From contig NVXV01000006.1 of the NCBI GenBank assembly GCA_002734085.1, positions 147,134 through 211,133 on the forward strand: 64,000 bases of DNA. Direction: 5' to 3'. Below are positions 35,526 through 45,021 of the stretch, in pieces. The notes below the pieces were generated by a model. It was not told the origin of the DNA, did not search any database, and was given only the letters and a program-made list of their open reading frames with translations. The position numbers and the translations under genes were made by a program. This DNA is from Fluviicola sp. Lineage in GTDB: Bacteria; Bacteroidota; Bacteroidia; Flavobacteriales_D; Crocinitomicaceae. Numbering within the stretch: the stretch's first letter is position 1; every line of letters begins with the position of its first letter.

Positions 35526-37709
35526 ATGGCAAAAGACGATAAAAATAACAAGAATAATAAAAACAAGAAAAATCCATATTCTATATACTGGATTTATGCT
35601 GCAATAGGAATCGCCATCATTGGTGTGCAGTTGTTTATGAGCTCAAGTTCTACCAAAGAACTTCAGTCAAAAGAGACGTTTAAAACCTTAATGGAAGAAG
35701 GTTATGTCGAAAATGTTATCCTTTGGAGAAATGTTGGACGAGTAGATTTTAAAGTAACTAATCCTGGTGTTCAGGCGATTAAACAAAATGATTTTAGTGG
35801 TTCTGATTTTAAGACCATTGATAGAGCAATTTCGAATTCTGGAAGTACAATGGGAACAGCTTCACCAAGCTTTAGTTTTGATATAGCTTCAACAGAGGCT
35901 TTTATTAAAGAGTTTCAAGATATAAACGATAAACGAAAAGCAGAAGGTTTTGATGTCATTGACTACAAAGTGGATGAAGAACATAACTATGTCGGTCAGA
36001 TATTTAGTTTCTTGTTACCTATTATCATCATAATTGCAATTTGGATGTTCATCATGCGTCGTATGTCTGGCGGTGGTGGAGGTGGCCCTGGTGGTCAAAT
36101 ATTTAACATTGGAAAATCGAAAGCGAAAGTGTTCGAGAAAGGTAAACAAACAGATGTGTCCTTTAAAGATGTTGCTGGATTAGAAGGTGCTAAAGAAGAA
36201 GTAGAAGAAATTGTAGCCTTCTTGAAGAATCCTAAAAAATATACAGAACTCGGAGCTAAAATTCCAAAAGGAGCAATTTTAGTTGGACCTCCAGGAACGG
36301 GTAAGACTTTGCTAGCCAAAGCAGTGGCTGGTGAAGCAGATGTACCTTTCTTCTCATTATCAGGATCTGATTTTGTTGAGATGTTTGTTGGAGTTGGAGC
36401 TTCTCGTGTTAGGGATTTGTTTAAGCAGGCAAAGGAAAAAGCACCTTCAATTATCTTCATCGATGAGATTGACGCAATAGGTAGAGCTCGTGGGAAGAAT
36501 AACAACATGGGGTCAAATGACGAGAGAGAAAATACTTTGAATCAGCTATTGACTGAAATGGATGGGTTTGGAACAAACTCTGGAGTTATCATTTTAGCAG
36601 CAACTAATAGAGCAGATGTGTTGGATAAGGCTTTAATGAGAGCTGGACGATTCGACAGACAGATTTATGTTGATATGCCTGATCTAAGAGAACGAAAAGA
36701 AATTTTTGAAGTTCATTTAAAACCATTGAAATTGGCGAAAGAAATGGATATAGATTTCTTAGCAAAACAAACCCCTGGGTTTTCTGGTGCTGATATAGCC
36801 AATTTATGTAATGAAGCAGCTTTAATCGCAGCAAGAAAAGATAAAAAAGCTGTTGAAAAACAGGATTTTCTTGATGCTGTTGATAGAATTATAGGTGGTT
36901 TAGAAAAGAAAAATAAAATCATTACCAAAGAGGAGAAGAAGTCGATTGCTTATCACGAAGCAGGTCACGCAACAATTTCTTGGTTGGCTGAGTATGCTCA
37001 CCCATTAGTAAAAGTAACTATAGTTCCTAGAGGTAGATCTCTGGGTGCGGCATGGTACTTGCCTGAAGAACGCAGTATTACAACTACCGAACAATTACTT
37101 GATGAAATGTGTGCTGCTCTAGGTGGACGTGCTGCTGAAGAGGTGATGTTCGGAAAAATTTCTACAGGAGCGCTAAGCGATCTTGAAAAAGTGACAAAAC
37201 AAGCGTATGCAATGGTGTCAATTTATGGATTAAACAAAGAGGTAGGTAATATTTCGTATTACGATTCTCAAGGTCAAAATCAATTCACTAAGCCCTACTC
37301 TGAAGAAACGAGTAGAGTCATTGATAAAGAAGTTAGCAAATTAATCGAAGAACAATATCAAAGAGCAGTACAAATGCTTAAAGATAATAAGGATAAACTA
37401 ACTTCGCTTGCTGAAAAATTATTGGAAAAAGAGGTTATTTTTAAAGAAGATTTAGTAGCTATTTTTGGTGAACGTCCGTGGGATCAATTGACTCCTGCTG
37501 AAAAAATTAAAGAAGCTGGTAAGTCAGATGGTGTTTCACCAGTTGATAGTCAGGCATCAGATGAATCTTCAAAAAAAGATGTTGGTACTTCAGAAGAAAA
37601 TGAGACTCCTGGTTCAGAGAAAGATACAGTTAACAAAACTTCTAAAGACAACGATGATGTGGAAGAAGATAAATCAGTGGATTCTGAAAATTCTACCAAA
37701 AAAGACTGA
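35526..37709 (+). CDS. ftsH: ATP-dependent zinc metalloprotease FtsH
   Basis: A 727-residue membrane AAA protease for quality control of membrane proteins. A Lys/Asn-rich start precedes two transmembrane helices (about 18-38 and 160-177). Walker A GPPGTGKT is near residue 255, Walker [12 protein letters not shown] follows, and the zinc site HEAGH is at 477-481. It is longer than the usual 640-650 residues because of a low-complexity Ser/Asp/Glu/Lys tail of about 75 residues, common in Bacteroidota FtsH and probably disordered. Confidence 0.96.
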   Translation: MAKDDKNNKNNKNKKNPYSIYWIYAAIGIAIIGVQLFMSSSSTKELQSKETFKTLMEEGYVENVILWRNVGRVDFKVTNPGVQAIKQNDFSGSDFKTIDRAISNSGSTMGTASPSFSFDIASTEAFIKEFQDINDKRKAEGFDVIDYKVDEEHNYVGQIFSFLLPIIIIIAIWMFIMRRMSGGGGGGPGGQIFNIGKSKAKVFEKGKQTDVSFKDVAGLEGAKEEVEEIVAFLKNPKKYTELGAKIPKGAILVGPPGTGKTLLAKAVAGEADVPFFSLSGSDFVEMFVGVGASRVRDLFKQAKEKAPSIIFIDEIDAIGRARGKNNNMGSNDERENTLNQLLTEMDGFGTNSGVIILAATNRADVLDKALMRAGRFDRQIYVDMPDLRERKEIFEVHLKPLKLAKEMDIDFLAKQTPGFSGADIANLCNEAALIAARKDKKAVEKQDFLDAVDRIIGGLEKKNKIITKEEKKSIAYHEAGHATISWLAEYAHPLVKVTIVPRGRSLGAAWYLPEERSITTTEQLLDEMCAALGGRAAEEVMFGKISTGALSDLEKVTKQAYAMVSIYGLNKEVGNISYYDSQGQNQFTKPYSEETSRVIDKEVSKLIEEQYQRAVQMLKDNKDKLTSLAEKLLEKEVIFKEDLVAIFGERPWDQLTPAEKIKEAGKSDGVSPVDSQASDESSKKDVGTSEENETPGSEKDTVNKTSKDNDDVEEDKSVDSENSTKKD

Positions 37710-37725
37710 TTTTGATTCACAAAGA

Positions 37726-37914
37726 ATGGTTTTTCGAACAAGAGAGAGCCATTTAGCGCATATCATGAAGTTGAAATTAGAAGAGGAGGGAATTTATGTT
37801 ATTCTTATAAATAAACGGGATTCTTCCTATAATAATTTTGGCGAACTGGAACTTTATGTGAAAGCTGAAAATTACATTAAAGCAAAGTTCTTAATTGATA
37901 AACCTTATGAGTAA
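37726..37914 (+). CDS. DUF2007-like small protein
   Basis: A 62-residue protein from ATG 37726. The pattern VFRTRESHLAHIMKLKLEEE and FGELELYVKAENYIKAKFLI resembles DUF2007 (putative signal-transducing) proteins, small ferredoxin-like folds. Its last 8 bp overlap the cdsA start. Its function is unknown; its place between ftsH and cdsA suggests a membrane-related role. In relatives this slot often carries a LUD-domain gene instead. Confidence 0.72.
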   Translation: MVFRTRESHLAHIMKLKLEEEGIYVILINKRDSSYNNFGELELYVKAENYIKAKFLIDKPYE

Positions 37915-38731
37915 TATTCTGATTAGAACGCTTTCAGGTGCTTTATTCATCGTTATTGTAATCGGTGCTTTTTTACTTGGTATAACAACTACGGCAATTG
38001 TTATTGGAGGTTTTATGACGATTGCACTTCATGAATTTTATAAAATGTTTATTCACAAAGGAGTTGCCAACCCTTTCTCATTTTTAGGGATAATTATTGG
38101 GTTGTTGTGCTACTTAGGTGTTCTGGCTTACTTATTAGAATGGTTTGAGTTCAGTTTATCATTACTCTTTATACCACTATCCTTAATTGTTTTAGTTTCT
38201 GTCTTGATACGAAAGGAAGGGAATCCTGTTCTTGATGTTTCAATAACTGTTTTAGGTTGGTTATATATTGTACTACCTTTTAGCATATTCCTATTGATTT
38301 ATAAAACCCCAAATTCTGGTTCAGATTGGCTGATTATATCGGGAATGTTTTTAATTATTTGGTCGAATGATACATTTGCCTATTTAAGCGGTAGATTTTT
38401 TGGTAGGCATAAACTGTTTGAACGTATTTCTCCTAAAAAAACATGGGAGGGTAGCATTGGTGGATTTTTGTTCGCAATTATAGCAGGACTTGTTTATGCA
38501 TTTTTTACGGAACAAAGCTTTTTGTTCTGGGGAATAGGTGCTTGTATTGTTTCAATAGGTGGTGTACTGGGTGATTTGATAGAGTCAAAAATTAAACGAA
38601 TAACAGGCGTTAAAGATTCAGGTAATATTATGCCGGGACATGGTGGGATTCTAGATCGATTCGATGCAATTATGTTTGCAGCTCCATTTTTTTACGCTTG
38701 GTGTGTTCTCTTCATTGAATACTTTCATTAA
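37907..38731 (+). CDS. cdsA: Phosphatidate cytidylyltransferase
   Basis: A 274-residue membrane enzyme making CDP-diacylglycerol from phosphatidate and CTP. About eight helices are visible, and the family signature DSGNIMPGHGGILDRFDAIM is near the C-terminus, with SPKKTWEGSIGG upstream of it. I chose the ATG at 37907 over the longer frame from 37895 because it gives the normal start MSNILIRTLSG and an 8-bp overlap with the previous gene. Confidence 0.94.
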   Translation: MSNILIRTLSGALFIVIVIGAFLLGITTTAIVIGGFMTIALHEFYKMFIHKGVANPFSFLGIIIGLLCYLGVLAYLLEWFEFSLSLLFIPLSLIVLVSVLIRKEGNPVLDVSITVLGWLYIVLPFSIFLLIYKTPNSGSDWLIISGMFLIIWSNDTFAYLSGRFFGRHKLFERISPKKTWEGSIGGFLFAIIAGLVYAFFTEQSFLFWGIGACIVSIGGVLGDLIESKIKRITGVKDSGNIMPGHGGILDRFDAIMFAAPFFYAWCVLFIEYFH

Positions 38732-38767
38732 ACCTCAATTTAGAATCGAATAATCGTTTTTTTGACT

Positions 38768-38775
38768 TATTTTTG
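38768..38775 (+). promoter_or_regulatory. -7 promoter element of psd
   Basis: TATTTTTG matches TAnnTTTG, 39 bp before the psd ATG, suggesting psd can be transcribed separately from the ftsH-cdsA operon. Confidence 0.4.
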
Positions 38776-38814
38776 GCGACTTATTCAAGTTTAGTCTTGA
38801 GAATATAAAATTGA

Positions 38815-39480
38815 ATGAAACTGCATAGAGAAGGATATTTAATAATAACTATTGGGATTTTAATTTTAATTGGAATTCAAATTTTAAATCTATGGTTGTG
38901 GACAATCGTTGGTTTATGGTGGTTGTTTGCTTTATTAACCATTGGTGTTTTGGTTATGGCTTATTTAATTATCCAATTCTTTAGATTACCTAAAAGAATT
39001 TTTCAGGGATTAGATAACGAAATTATTTCCCCAGCAGATGGTAAGGTGGTTGTTATTGAGGAAGTTGATGAATCAGAATATTTTCATGATCGCAGAATTC
39101 AGATTTCAATTTTCATGTCACCATTGAACGTTCACGCTAATTTCAACCCGATTTCAGGAATTGTAAAGTATGTAAAATACCATCCAGGTTTGTTTTTAGT
39201 TGCTTGGCATCCGAAAAGTTCAACAGATAATGAGCGCTCAACTTTTGTAGTAGAGCATGCATCTGGTAAAGAAGTCTTGTTTCGACAGATTGCTGGAGCA
39301 GTAGCGCGAAGAATATGTTATTACATTCAACCAGGTGATAAAGTGAAGGCTGGTGAGGAGTATGGATTTATAAAATTTGGATCAAGAATAGATTTATTAC
39401 TACCTCTCAACACCAAAATTAATGTTAAAATTGGCGATAAAGTAAAAGGTCAGTTAACTAAAATTGGTGAATTAGATTAA
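38815..39480 (+). CDS. psd: Phosphatidylserine decarboxylase (short type)
   Basis: A 221-residue protein converting phosphatidylserine to phosphatidylethanolamine. Two N-terminal helices precede SPADGKVVVIEEV and FMSPLNVHANFNPISG. The self-cleavage site producing the pyruvoyl group is the Gly-Ser in KFGSRIDLLLP. This is the short Psd form found in Bacteroidota and Rhizobiales. It acts with CdsA just upstream in phospholipid synthesis. Confidence 0.93.
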   Translation: MKLHREGYLIITIGILILIGIQILNLWLWTIVGLWWLFALLTIGVLVMAYLIIQFFRLPKRIFQGLDNEIISPADGKVVVIEEVDESEYFHDRRIQISIFMSPLNVHANFNPISGIVKYVKYHPGLFLVAWHPKSSTDNERSTFVVEHASGKEVLFRQIAGAVARRICYYIQPGDKVKAGEEYGFIKFGSRIDLLLPLNTKINVKIGDKVKGQLTKIGELD

Positions 39481-39516
39481 AAACGTTACTTTTATATATA
39501 AAATTAATTTAAAGCT

Positions 39517-39765
39517 ATGAAAAAGACATTAATGATTTTGACACTAGGATTGTTCTTAGGAACAATTGGATATACGTCTGTTGCCGTTGCTAATGGCGTT
39601 CAAATTGAACAAGCTGAAGACGACGATAAGAAAAAATGCAAAAAGAAAAATTGTAAGAAAGAAGACTGTTGCAAGAAAGATAAAGCTGAAAATGCTGAAG
39701 CTAAATCTTGTGAGAAAAAGGAAGGTGAAGAAAAAGCATGCTGCAGTCATAAGAAGAAAAAATAA
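39517..39765 (+). CDS. Secreted Cys/Lys-rich peptide
   Basis: An 82-residue protein: signal peptide MKKTLMILTLGLFLGTIGYT to about VAVANG, then a mature region of about 56 residues made mostly of Lys, Glu, Asp and Cys. It contains seven cysteines (KKCKKKNC, KEDCCKK, KSCEKK, KACCSHKKKK) and one histidine. Cysteine pairs spaced like this suggest metal binding (copper, zinc) or disulfides; that is inference. No family is recognised. Its own terminator follows directly. Confidence 0.7.
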   Translation: MKKTLMILTLGLFLGTIGYTSVAVANGVQIEQAEDDDKKKCKKKNCKKEDCCKKDKAENAEAKSCEKKEGEEKACCSHKKKK

Positions 39766-39788
39766 TCTCTTTTAAGATAAATTATGGA

Positions 39789-39820
39789 AGGACGTCGGTA
39801 TTGCGATGTCCTTTTTTTTT
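39789..39820 (+). terminator. Terminator of the Cys/Lys-rich peptide gene
   Basis: AGGACGTCG (39789-39797) pairs with CGATGTCCT (39804-39812), with one G-T pair, followed by a long T-run. Confidence 0.85.
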
Positions 39821-39845
39821 CAATCTACCTTAGTAGAAGACTTAA

Positions 39846-40703
39846 TTATTCAATAACTATATAATCAGTTTGATCAAAGACTTTAATTTCTTTTTCAAAT
39901 CGACCAGTGCAAGGGTCAAAATCAAATTTGATCCAACCTAACTTTGTAGTATCAGTATATTTTAATTTTATAGCCACATAAAGGGTGGAGTTATTTGTAT
40001 AAGGTGTAAGCCATTTTTTCTTTTCTTTATTTAAAGAAACAATAGTTGAGTGAAGGCTATTCCACATACACCCTTCTTTAGAATTTAGAAAAATTGTATC
40101 TCCAACATTTAGTTGCATATGACTTTTATCTGAACAATAGATAAATTCGTTATCATTTTTAGAACCAAAAGATCCACTAGCACTAGAATTCACACCATTT
40201 CCTACTAAATTATAACTGGCATAAAAATCAGCTTTTTCATCCTGATCTACATCAATTGGTATTTCCCTACCTGGCAAAAAACCAAAAGTAGCTACACACG
40301 TTTCATTCTTTACTTCGTTTTCATAATAGATAGTTATTTGAACTCTTCTGTTATAACTATCCTCTGTTGAAATAGGTTTTTCTTTGCCGTGGTAATCGAT
40401 TTTAATTTTAGTACTGTCAATTTTGTTTTTTATCAAGTATGACTTAACATTTATAGCCCTTTTTCTTGATAAGTCAAGGTTATACTCTTTACTTCCTTCT
40501 TCGTCTGTATGTCCTGACAAAGTAATTTCTTTAATTGATTCAGTCTTTAACTGCTCTATCACTGAATCTAAGTAATGTTTTGCTGATTGAGAAAGTAAAC
40601 TTATGTCTTTTGGAAACAACACAGCTAATTCGTCTGATTCCTGTGAATTTACATTAGGAGTTAAAAATAATCCAATGATACTTAGTAATAGTAGATATCT
40701 CAT
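39846..40703 (-). CDS. OmpA-domain protein with unusual C-terminal domain
   Basis: A 285-residue exported protein (signal peptide MRYLLLLSIIGLFLTPNVNS). An OmpA peptidoglycan-binding domain comes first (LSGHTDEEGSKEYNLDLSRK, SYNRRVQITIYYE, about residues 30-130). A C-terminal region of about 150 residues with four cysteines follows (CVATFGFLPGREIPIDVDQD, ATLYVAIKLKY-like strands, FDFDPCTGRFEKE) that I do not recognise. OmpA domains usually lie at the C-terminus, so this order is unusual. It may anchor a periplasmic or surface domain to the cell wall. Confidence 0.75.
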   Translation of the reverse strand: MRYLLLLSIIGLFLTPNVNSQESDELAVLFPKDISLLSQSAKHYLDSVIEQLKTESIKEITLSGHTDEEGSKEYNLDLSRKRAINVKSYLIKNKIDSTKIKIDYHGKEKPISTEDSYNRRVQITIYYENEVKNETCVATFGFLPGREIPIDVDQDEKADFYASYNLVGNGVNSSASGSFGSKNDNEFIYCSDKSHMQLNVGDTIFLNSKEGCMWNSLHSTIVSLNKEKKKWLTPYTNNSTLYVAIKLKYTDTTKLGWIKFDFDPCTGRFEKEIKVFDQTDYIVIE

Positions 40704-40789
40704 AACAAGCTTTTATGACTTTAGTTTAGTAATGAACTAATTAATTATTAGCAAGGTACGTGCCAATATTATAAGTACTTATAATTTAA

Positions 40790-40825
40790 AACAAAAAAAG
40801 ACTGATTTTCACAAAACCAGTCTTT
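40790..40825 (-). terminator. Terminator of the OmpA lipoprotein gene
   Basis: On the minus strand AAAGACTG pairs with CAGTCTTT (outer positions 40825 and 40797), with additional pairing inside (TTTT with AAAA), then a T-run. It lies about 20 bp after the stop codon at 40847. Confidence 0.85.
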
Positions 40826-40846
40826 AATAACTAATTAGAGTCTTTA

Positions 40847-41830
40847 TTACTCTCCTAAATACTCCATAATCTCATCTAAATTTGGAGAAAGTATAATTTC
40901 AGTTCTTCTATTTTGAGCTCTCCCTGCAGCAGTTTCGTTAGTAGCTTTAGGATCATGCTCTCCACGACCTGAAGCAGTTAATCGATCGGCATCTAATCCA
41001 TGTTTTTCGTTTAATAAACGAACCATAGATGTTGCACGAGCAACACTTAAATCCCAATTGTCTTTATATCTGTCTGTACTAATAGGAACATTGTCTGTGT
41101 GTCCTTCCACAAGAATTTCAAATTCTGGATTCTTTTTTAGAACTTTAGCTAATACTTCAAGTGCTTCTTTACCTTTTTCTTGAACTTCGGCTTTACCTGA
41201 CGCAAACATTAGCTTGTCAGACATCGAAACGTAAACCTTTCCATCCTTTATCTCTATAGAAAGTTCATCAGCCTTAAACCCTAATAAAGCTTCCCTTAAT
41301 AATCGATTTAATCTTTTTGCAATTGAATCCTGTCGAGCGATTATTCTTTCTAATTCAGAAATTCTTTTCTCTCTTTCTTCTAACTCTTTTTCTTTTAGCG
41401 CTAGTCTACGTTCTTTTTCTTTAAGGCGCTCATCAAATAAATAACCTTGATTGAGTTTATCTGTCATCATATTAGAAAAACGCTCTCCTAAATCTACATG
41501 GTCACTTTGAAGTTGTTTATGCTTTTCTTGCAATGCCTCATGTGTTTCTTCTAAATCTTCGTACTCTCCAACTAACTCTCTATTTCGAGTAGCAAGACTG
41601 TCATTTTCAAAAGATAAAGAAAGATTCCTTTTAGTTAGATATTCATTCTCTTCTTCTTTAACTTTAACGGTCTCGCAAAGATCATCTCTTTCCTCCACTA
41701 CGGCTATTAATCGGTTACTACCAGATATTGTTCCAGCCGGTTTTTCTTCTCCACATCTATACACAGGTGCACAAGAATTAAGAGATATAAAAGCTAAAGC
41801 GAAAGTGCCAAAAATTATTTTTCTTGTCAT
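40847..41830 (-). CDS. OmpA-family lipoprotein with long coiled coil
   Basis: A 327-residue lipoprotein (ISLNSCAP lipobox). Residues about 45-180 form a heptad-rich coiled coil (RRLALKEKELEEREKRISE), followed by a C-terminal OmpA/MotB domain: MFASGKAEV, ILVEGHTDNVPI, and NRRTEIILSP, which bind peptidoglycan. The architecture predicts an outer-membrane lipoprotein spanning to the cell wall. It is a single-gene unit with its own terminator. Confidence 0.88.
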   Translation of the reverse strand: MTRKIIFGTFALAFISLNSCAPVYRCGEEKPAGTISGSNRLIAVVEERDDLCETVKVKEEENEYLTKRNLSLSFENDSLATRNRELVGEYEDLEETHEALQEKHKQLQSDHVDLGERFSNMMTDKLNQGYLFDERLKEKERRLALKEKELEEREKRISELERIIARQDSIAKRLNRLLREALLGFKADELSIEIKDGKVYVSMSDKLMFASGKAEVQEKGKEALEVLAKVLKKNPEFEILVEGHTDNVPISTDRYKDNWDLSVARATSMVRLLNEKHGLDADRLTASGRGEHDPKATNETAAGRAQNRRTEIILSPNLDEIMEYLGE

Positions 41831-42046
41831 TTGATTTATTTTTCTAATCTGTTTCAGAAATCAAATATAATTGAATTTCAGTTTATATAGTGAAATTAAC
41901 AAATCATTTTGAAAGAGTAAAGTAAGCACTAATGTGTTTTACAATTATTGAAAAATATTGACTGATTTCGATATCCATTGATTCAGTAACCAACTGATTT
42001 ATTTAAAATAAAAGAGTTAGAGTATTTTTTTGTTTAAAAAAAAATG

Positions 42047-42054
42047 TATTTTTG
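42047..42054 (+). promoter_or_regulatory. -7 promoter element of the 42-kb lipoprotein operon
   Basis: TATTTTTG matches TAnnTTTG; a TTTG at 42029-42032 is a possible -33 box but the spacing (14 nt) is short. Its position rules out the upstream in-frame start at 42030 and supports the start at 42075. Confidence 0.45.
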
Positions 42055-42074
42055 AGACATCACGAAAAATTAAA

Positions 42075-42956
42075 ATGATGAACAAGACAATAATAGTAAC
42101 CTGTTTACTTTATTTAATAGTTTCATGTAATTCAGAAGAATCACTTGAAAAAAAGTCAGTAGATGTTGATACTCAAACTGAGCAGACAGACAATGAACCA
42201 AAGAATGAAGTAGTATATTCTATTCCTTCTCCAAATGAGCAATATGATCTATTATACTTTTTAGGAGGCGAAGTGGATCCTACTTATGTTAATGATTTGT
42301 CGAGAGTGTCTAACTATACTACAACGAAACAAAAAGCGTTGAATTTTGGAGTATATATGTCTGACGCTGCCTATATGATGAAGTTTAATCAAGGAAAAAA
42401 GGTTTTTCTTGATTATGTATCAACACTTGATGAGTTGGGAAGAAGTCTTGATGTATCTAAAGTATATGGAGATGATTTACTTCAGAAAGTAGAAGAGATT
42501 GGTGCTGATTCTGATAAATTATTTGAATTATCTTCAGATAACTATTTGAAGGTTTTTGATAACATGATCGAGAATGATAAAGGAAAGGAGCTTTCATTAA
42601 TGCTGAGTGGGGCTTGGGTTGAAACAATGCACATTCTTTTTAAATCAGCAGGTGGTTTTGATAAAGATTTCGACATACAAGAAGCGATTATTGAACAACG
42701 TTATATTCTTGACAACTTAATTGGTTTTGTCTCTGAATATGAAGGTGAACAAGAAGTAGATGAAACATTAGATAAGTTATATAAGATTAAAAAAGAATTT
42801 GAAAATCTTGACTGCACACAAGCGAGTGTTGAGGTAAAAGATCAAGGAGATAATTCGTTTGTTTTAGATGGGGGAGAATCTTGCTTATTTACTAAAGAGT
42901 CATATTCTTCATTAGAAAACTTAATTAAAGAGACTAGAGATTCAATCATTCTATAA
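42075..42956 (+). CDS. Conserved Bacteroidota lipoprotein of unknown function
   Basis: A 293-residue protein from the ATG at 42075 (a second ATG follows at once). The lipobox is LYLIVSCNSEES. The mature protein is mostly helical and acidic (YDLLYFLGGEVDPTYVNDLS, KALNFGVYMSDAAYMMKFNQ). No domain is recognised. It begins a co-directional run of genes up to 45905 with spacings of 11 to 21 bp or overlaps, so it may form one transcript with the next four genes. Confidence 0.72.
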   Translation: MMNKTIIVTCLLYLIVSCNSEESLEKKSVDVDTQTEQTDNEPKNEVVYSIPSPNEQYDLLYFLGGEVDPTYVNDLSRVSNYTTTKQKALNFGVYMSDAAYMMKFNQGKKVFLDYVSTLDELGRSLDVSKVYGDDLLQKVEEIGADSDKLFELSSDNYLKVFDNMIENDKGKELSLMLSGAWVETMHILFKSAGGFDKDFDIQEAIIEQRYILDNLIGFVSEYEGEQEVDETLDKLYKIKKEFENLDCTQASVEVKDQGDNSFVLDGGESCLFTKESYSSLENLIKETRDSIIL

Positions 42957-42967
42957 AAAAAGAAATT

Positions 42968-43465
42968 ATGTTTAAAATTATTAGAATATCGATATTATCA
43001 ATACTATTATCACTTACTGGTCTAAGCTTTAGTCAGTGCCCTCAGCCCGATCAGGTTTTAAAACCTGATTACAAAGATGGTTGGGGTGATAATTCACAGT
43101 CAAAATCTGGCTCTTTAAGACCTGGTGATACTTATGAGATGAATTTTATTGCCCAAGCAGGGTTAAAGTATAGGATAACTTTGCTTTCTGGTGTAGGACC
43201 ATATACAGATGATAATATTGATTTTCAACTAGTGGGTTCAGAAGTGAATAAAGTGGAGGAAAACGGTAAGATGGTCTATAAACGACAAGAAGTTGTATAT
43301 TTTGACAGTAGAAATCAAGAGGAAGGTGAGAAAATGACTTTCTCTACTCCTAAAACACGAAAATTGAAATTAAAAATGCAACTCAACGGTGTTGAAGATT
43401 CTAAGTTGGTTCAATGTGTCATTGTATTCGTTGAAACGAAAAGAGAGCTTCAAGTCGGATTTTAA
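42968..43465 (+). CDS. Secreted protein of unknown function
   Basis: A 165-residue protein with a signal peptide (ISILSILLSLTGLSFSQ) and a beta-rich mature part with two cysteines (CPQPDQVLKPDYKDGWGDNS, QCVIVFVETKRELQVGF). The middle is a beta sandwich-like stretch (GDTYEMNFIAQAGLKYRITL). Similar uncharacterised proteins occur in Bacteroidota. It lies 11 bp after the lipoprotein gene. Confidence 0.68.
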   Translation: MFKIIRISILSILLSLTGLSFSQCPQPDQVLKPDYKDGWGDNSQSKSGSLRPGDTYEMNFIAQAGLKYRITLLSGVGPYTDDNIDFQLVGSEVNKVEENGKMVYKRQEVVYFDSRNQEEGEKMTFSTPKTRKLKLKMQLNGVEDSKLVQCVIVFVETKRELQVGF

Positions 43466-43486
43466 AATAAGAGATAGCAACATTAT

Positions 43487-44503
43487 ATGCATACATTTAA
43501 TGAGCAGAAAGTTGCTCAACTTAACGAACTGTTAAAAAATTCACCTAAAATTGTAATTGTAGCTCATAAATCTCCTGATGGTGATTCCATAGGTAGCTCA
43601 ATTGGGTTATATCATTACTTAAAAAAGAAAGGTTTTACTGTAGAAATATGTCATCCCGATCCATCTCCTTCTTTTTTACATTGGATATATGGAGTTGAGG
43701 AAATAGTGAACTATGAGGATTCTTCGTCTCAAGTTCAAGAAATTATTAGTAATTCAGATGTTGTTTTCTGTCTTGACTTTAATGATTTTAGTCGAGTAGG
43801 GAATGGGATAAAACCACTCTTACAAGAGTCTACTGCAAAGAAAATTATGATAGATCATCATTTAAATCCAAGTGACGAATTTGATTTACAGTTTTCTGAA
43901 ATAGAATCATGTTCAACAGCACAGCTTATATATGATTTAATTGATGCTTTAGGAGATATTGATTTGTTAGATGAGAATATTGGAGAACCACTTTATTGTG
44001 GTATAATGACGGATAGTGGTTCTTTTCGTTTTCCAAGTACCACACCGCATACACATGAAGTTATTGCTGGGTTGATGAAGGCAGGAGTGAAAAATCACAA
44101 AGTACATGAGAATGTTTTTGACACAAATACCTTAGATAGATTGCGATTGAGGGGCTATGCTATAAGCGAAAAGCTAGAGATTCTCGATGAATATCAGACT
44201 GCAATTATTTCATTATCAAAGGCAGATCTAAAAAAGTTTAATTACGTTAAGGGAGATACTGAAGGTTTAGTAAATGTTGCTTTATCAATATCAGGAATAA
44301 AAAAATCTATATTTCTTAAAGAAGGAGATGGAATAATTAAAATTTCTTTTCGTTCAAAAGGAAGTGATAACCCTGTTAATGTTATGGCAAACGAATATTT
44401 TCAAGGAGGTGGACATGCAAATGCATCAGGAGGTATGTGGAGTGGTTCACTTGAAGAGGCAATTCAAAAAGTTAAAAAAGTTATTCCAGAATTTTGCAAA
44501 TGA
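43487..44503 (+). CDS. DHH-family phosphoesterase, NrnA-like (oligoribonuclease / pAp phosphatase)
   Basis: A 338-residue enzyme with DHH motif I HKSPDGDSIGSSIGL, the DHH itself in MIDHHLNPSD, CGIMTDSGSFRF (motif III), and the DHHA1 substrate loop QGGGHANASGG near the C-terminus. NrnA-type enzymes degrade short RNA fragments and 3'-phosphoadenosine 5'-phosphate using manganese. Its TGA overlaps the ATG of the FKBP lipoprotein gene; this pairing with a GldI-like gene is known in Flavobacteriia. Confidence 0.92.
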   Translation: MHTFNEQKVAQLNELLKNSPKIVIVAHKSPDGDSIGSSIGLYHYLKKKGFTVEICHPDPSPSFLHWIYGVEEIVNYEDSSSQVQEIISNSDVVFCLDFNDFSRVGNGIKPLLQESTAKKIMIDHHLNPSDEFDLQFSEIESCSTAQLIYDLIDALGDIDLLDENIGEPLYCGIMTDSGSFRFPSTTPHTHEVIAGLMKAGVKNHKVHENVFDTNTLDRLRLRGYAISEKLEILDEYQTAIISLSKADLKKFNYVKGDTEGLVNVALSISGIKKSIFLKEGDGIIKISFRSKGSDNPVNVMANEYFQGGGHANASGGMWSGSLEEAIQKVKKVIPEFCK

Positions 44504-45021
44504 ATAAAGTAGGCATCTATACTATATTTCTGATATTTATCACTGCTTGTGGTGAGGAGGAAATTGTTGAAAAAAAAGATGTCAACTGGACGAGAGATCA
44601 TTCTACCCACATCAATAAGCAATTTACAAAGGAAGAAGAATTTGATATAAAACTATTTTTGAAAAGACGCCCCGAATGGGATATGAACGAGACCGGGTCT
44701 GGATTAAGATATTGGATTTATGATGATCAACTAGGTGAAAACGCCAAGGAAGATGATTATGTTGATGTACTTTTTGAAGTTAAAATGCTTAACGATTCAT
44801 TAATTTATAAGACAGAAGATAATGAAGTGAGCTCTTTTAAAGTCGATAAAAGTAATATTGAAACAGGTGTACAGGAAGGAATTAAATATATGTCTGTAGG
44901 AGATAAAGCAAAGTTCATTATCCCGAGTCATTTAGGACATGGTCTACTTGGCGATTTTCGAAAAATACCACCGCTTCAAGTATTAGTGGTTGATATTGAG
45001 CTAATAAAAATTCACCAATGA
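44500..45021 (+). CDS. FKBP-type peptidyl-prolyl isomerase lipoprotein, GldI-like
   Basis: A 173-residue lipoprotein (IFITACGEE lipobox) with one FKBP domain in its second half (DDYVDVLFEVKMLNDSLIY, GVQEGIKYMSVGDKAKFIIPSH). Such isomerases assist folding of exported proteins. GldI of gliding Flavobacterium is a similar lipoprotein and is also found next to an NrnA-like gene, hence the suggestion; whether this organism glides cannot be told. The ATG overlaps the upstream stop (ATGA). FKBP active-site aromatics are partly degenerate. Confidence 0.8.
   Translation: MNKVGIYTIFLIFITACGEEEIVEKKDVNWTRDHSTHINKQFTKEEEFDIKLFLKRRPEWDMNETGSGLRYWIYDDQLGENAKEDDYVDVLFEVKMLNDSLIYKTEDNEVSSFKVDKSNIETGVQEGIKYMSVGDKAKFIIPSHLGHGLLGDFRKIPPLQVLVVDIELIKIHQ

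Noticed and set aside
36095..36508. Antisense frame of 137 codons inside ftsH
   Set aside because: Lies fully over the conserved AAA domain of ftsH, which explains all the conservation.
39556..39750. Antisense frame of 64 codons opposite the Cys/Lys-rich peptide gene
   Set aside because: It is the mirror of a Lys-rich (AAA/AAG) coding region, giving a Phe/Leu-rich shadow with no start signal.
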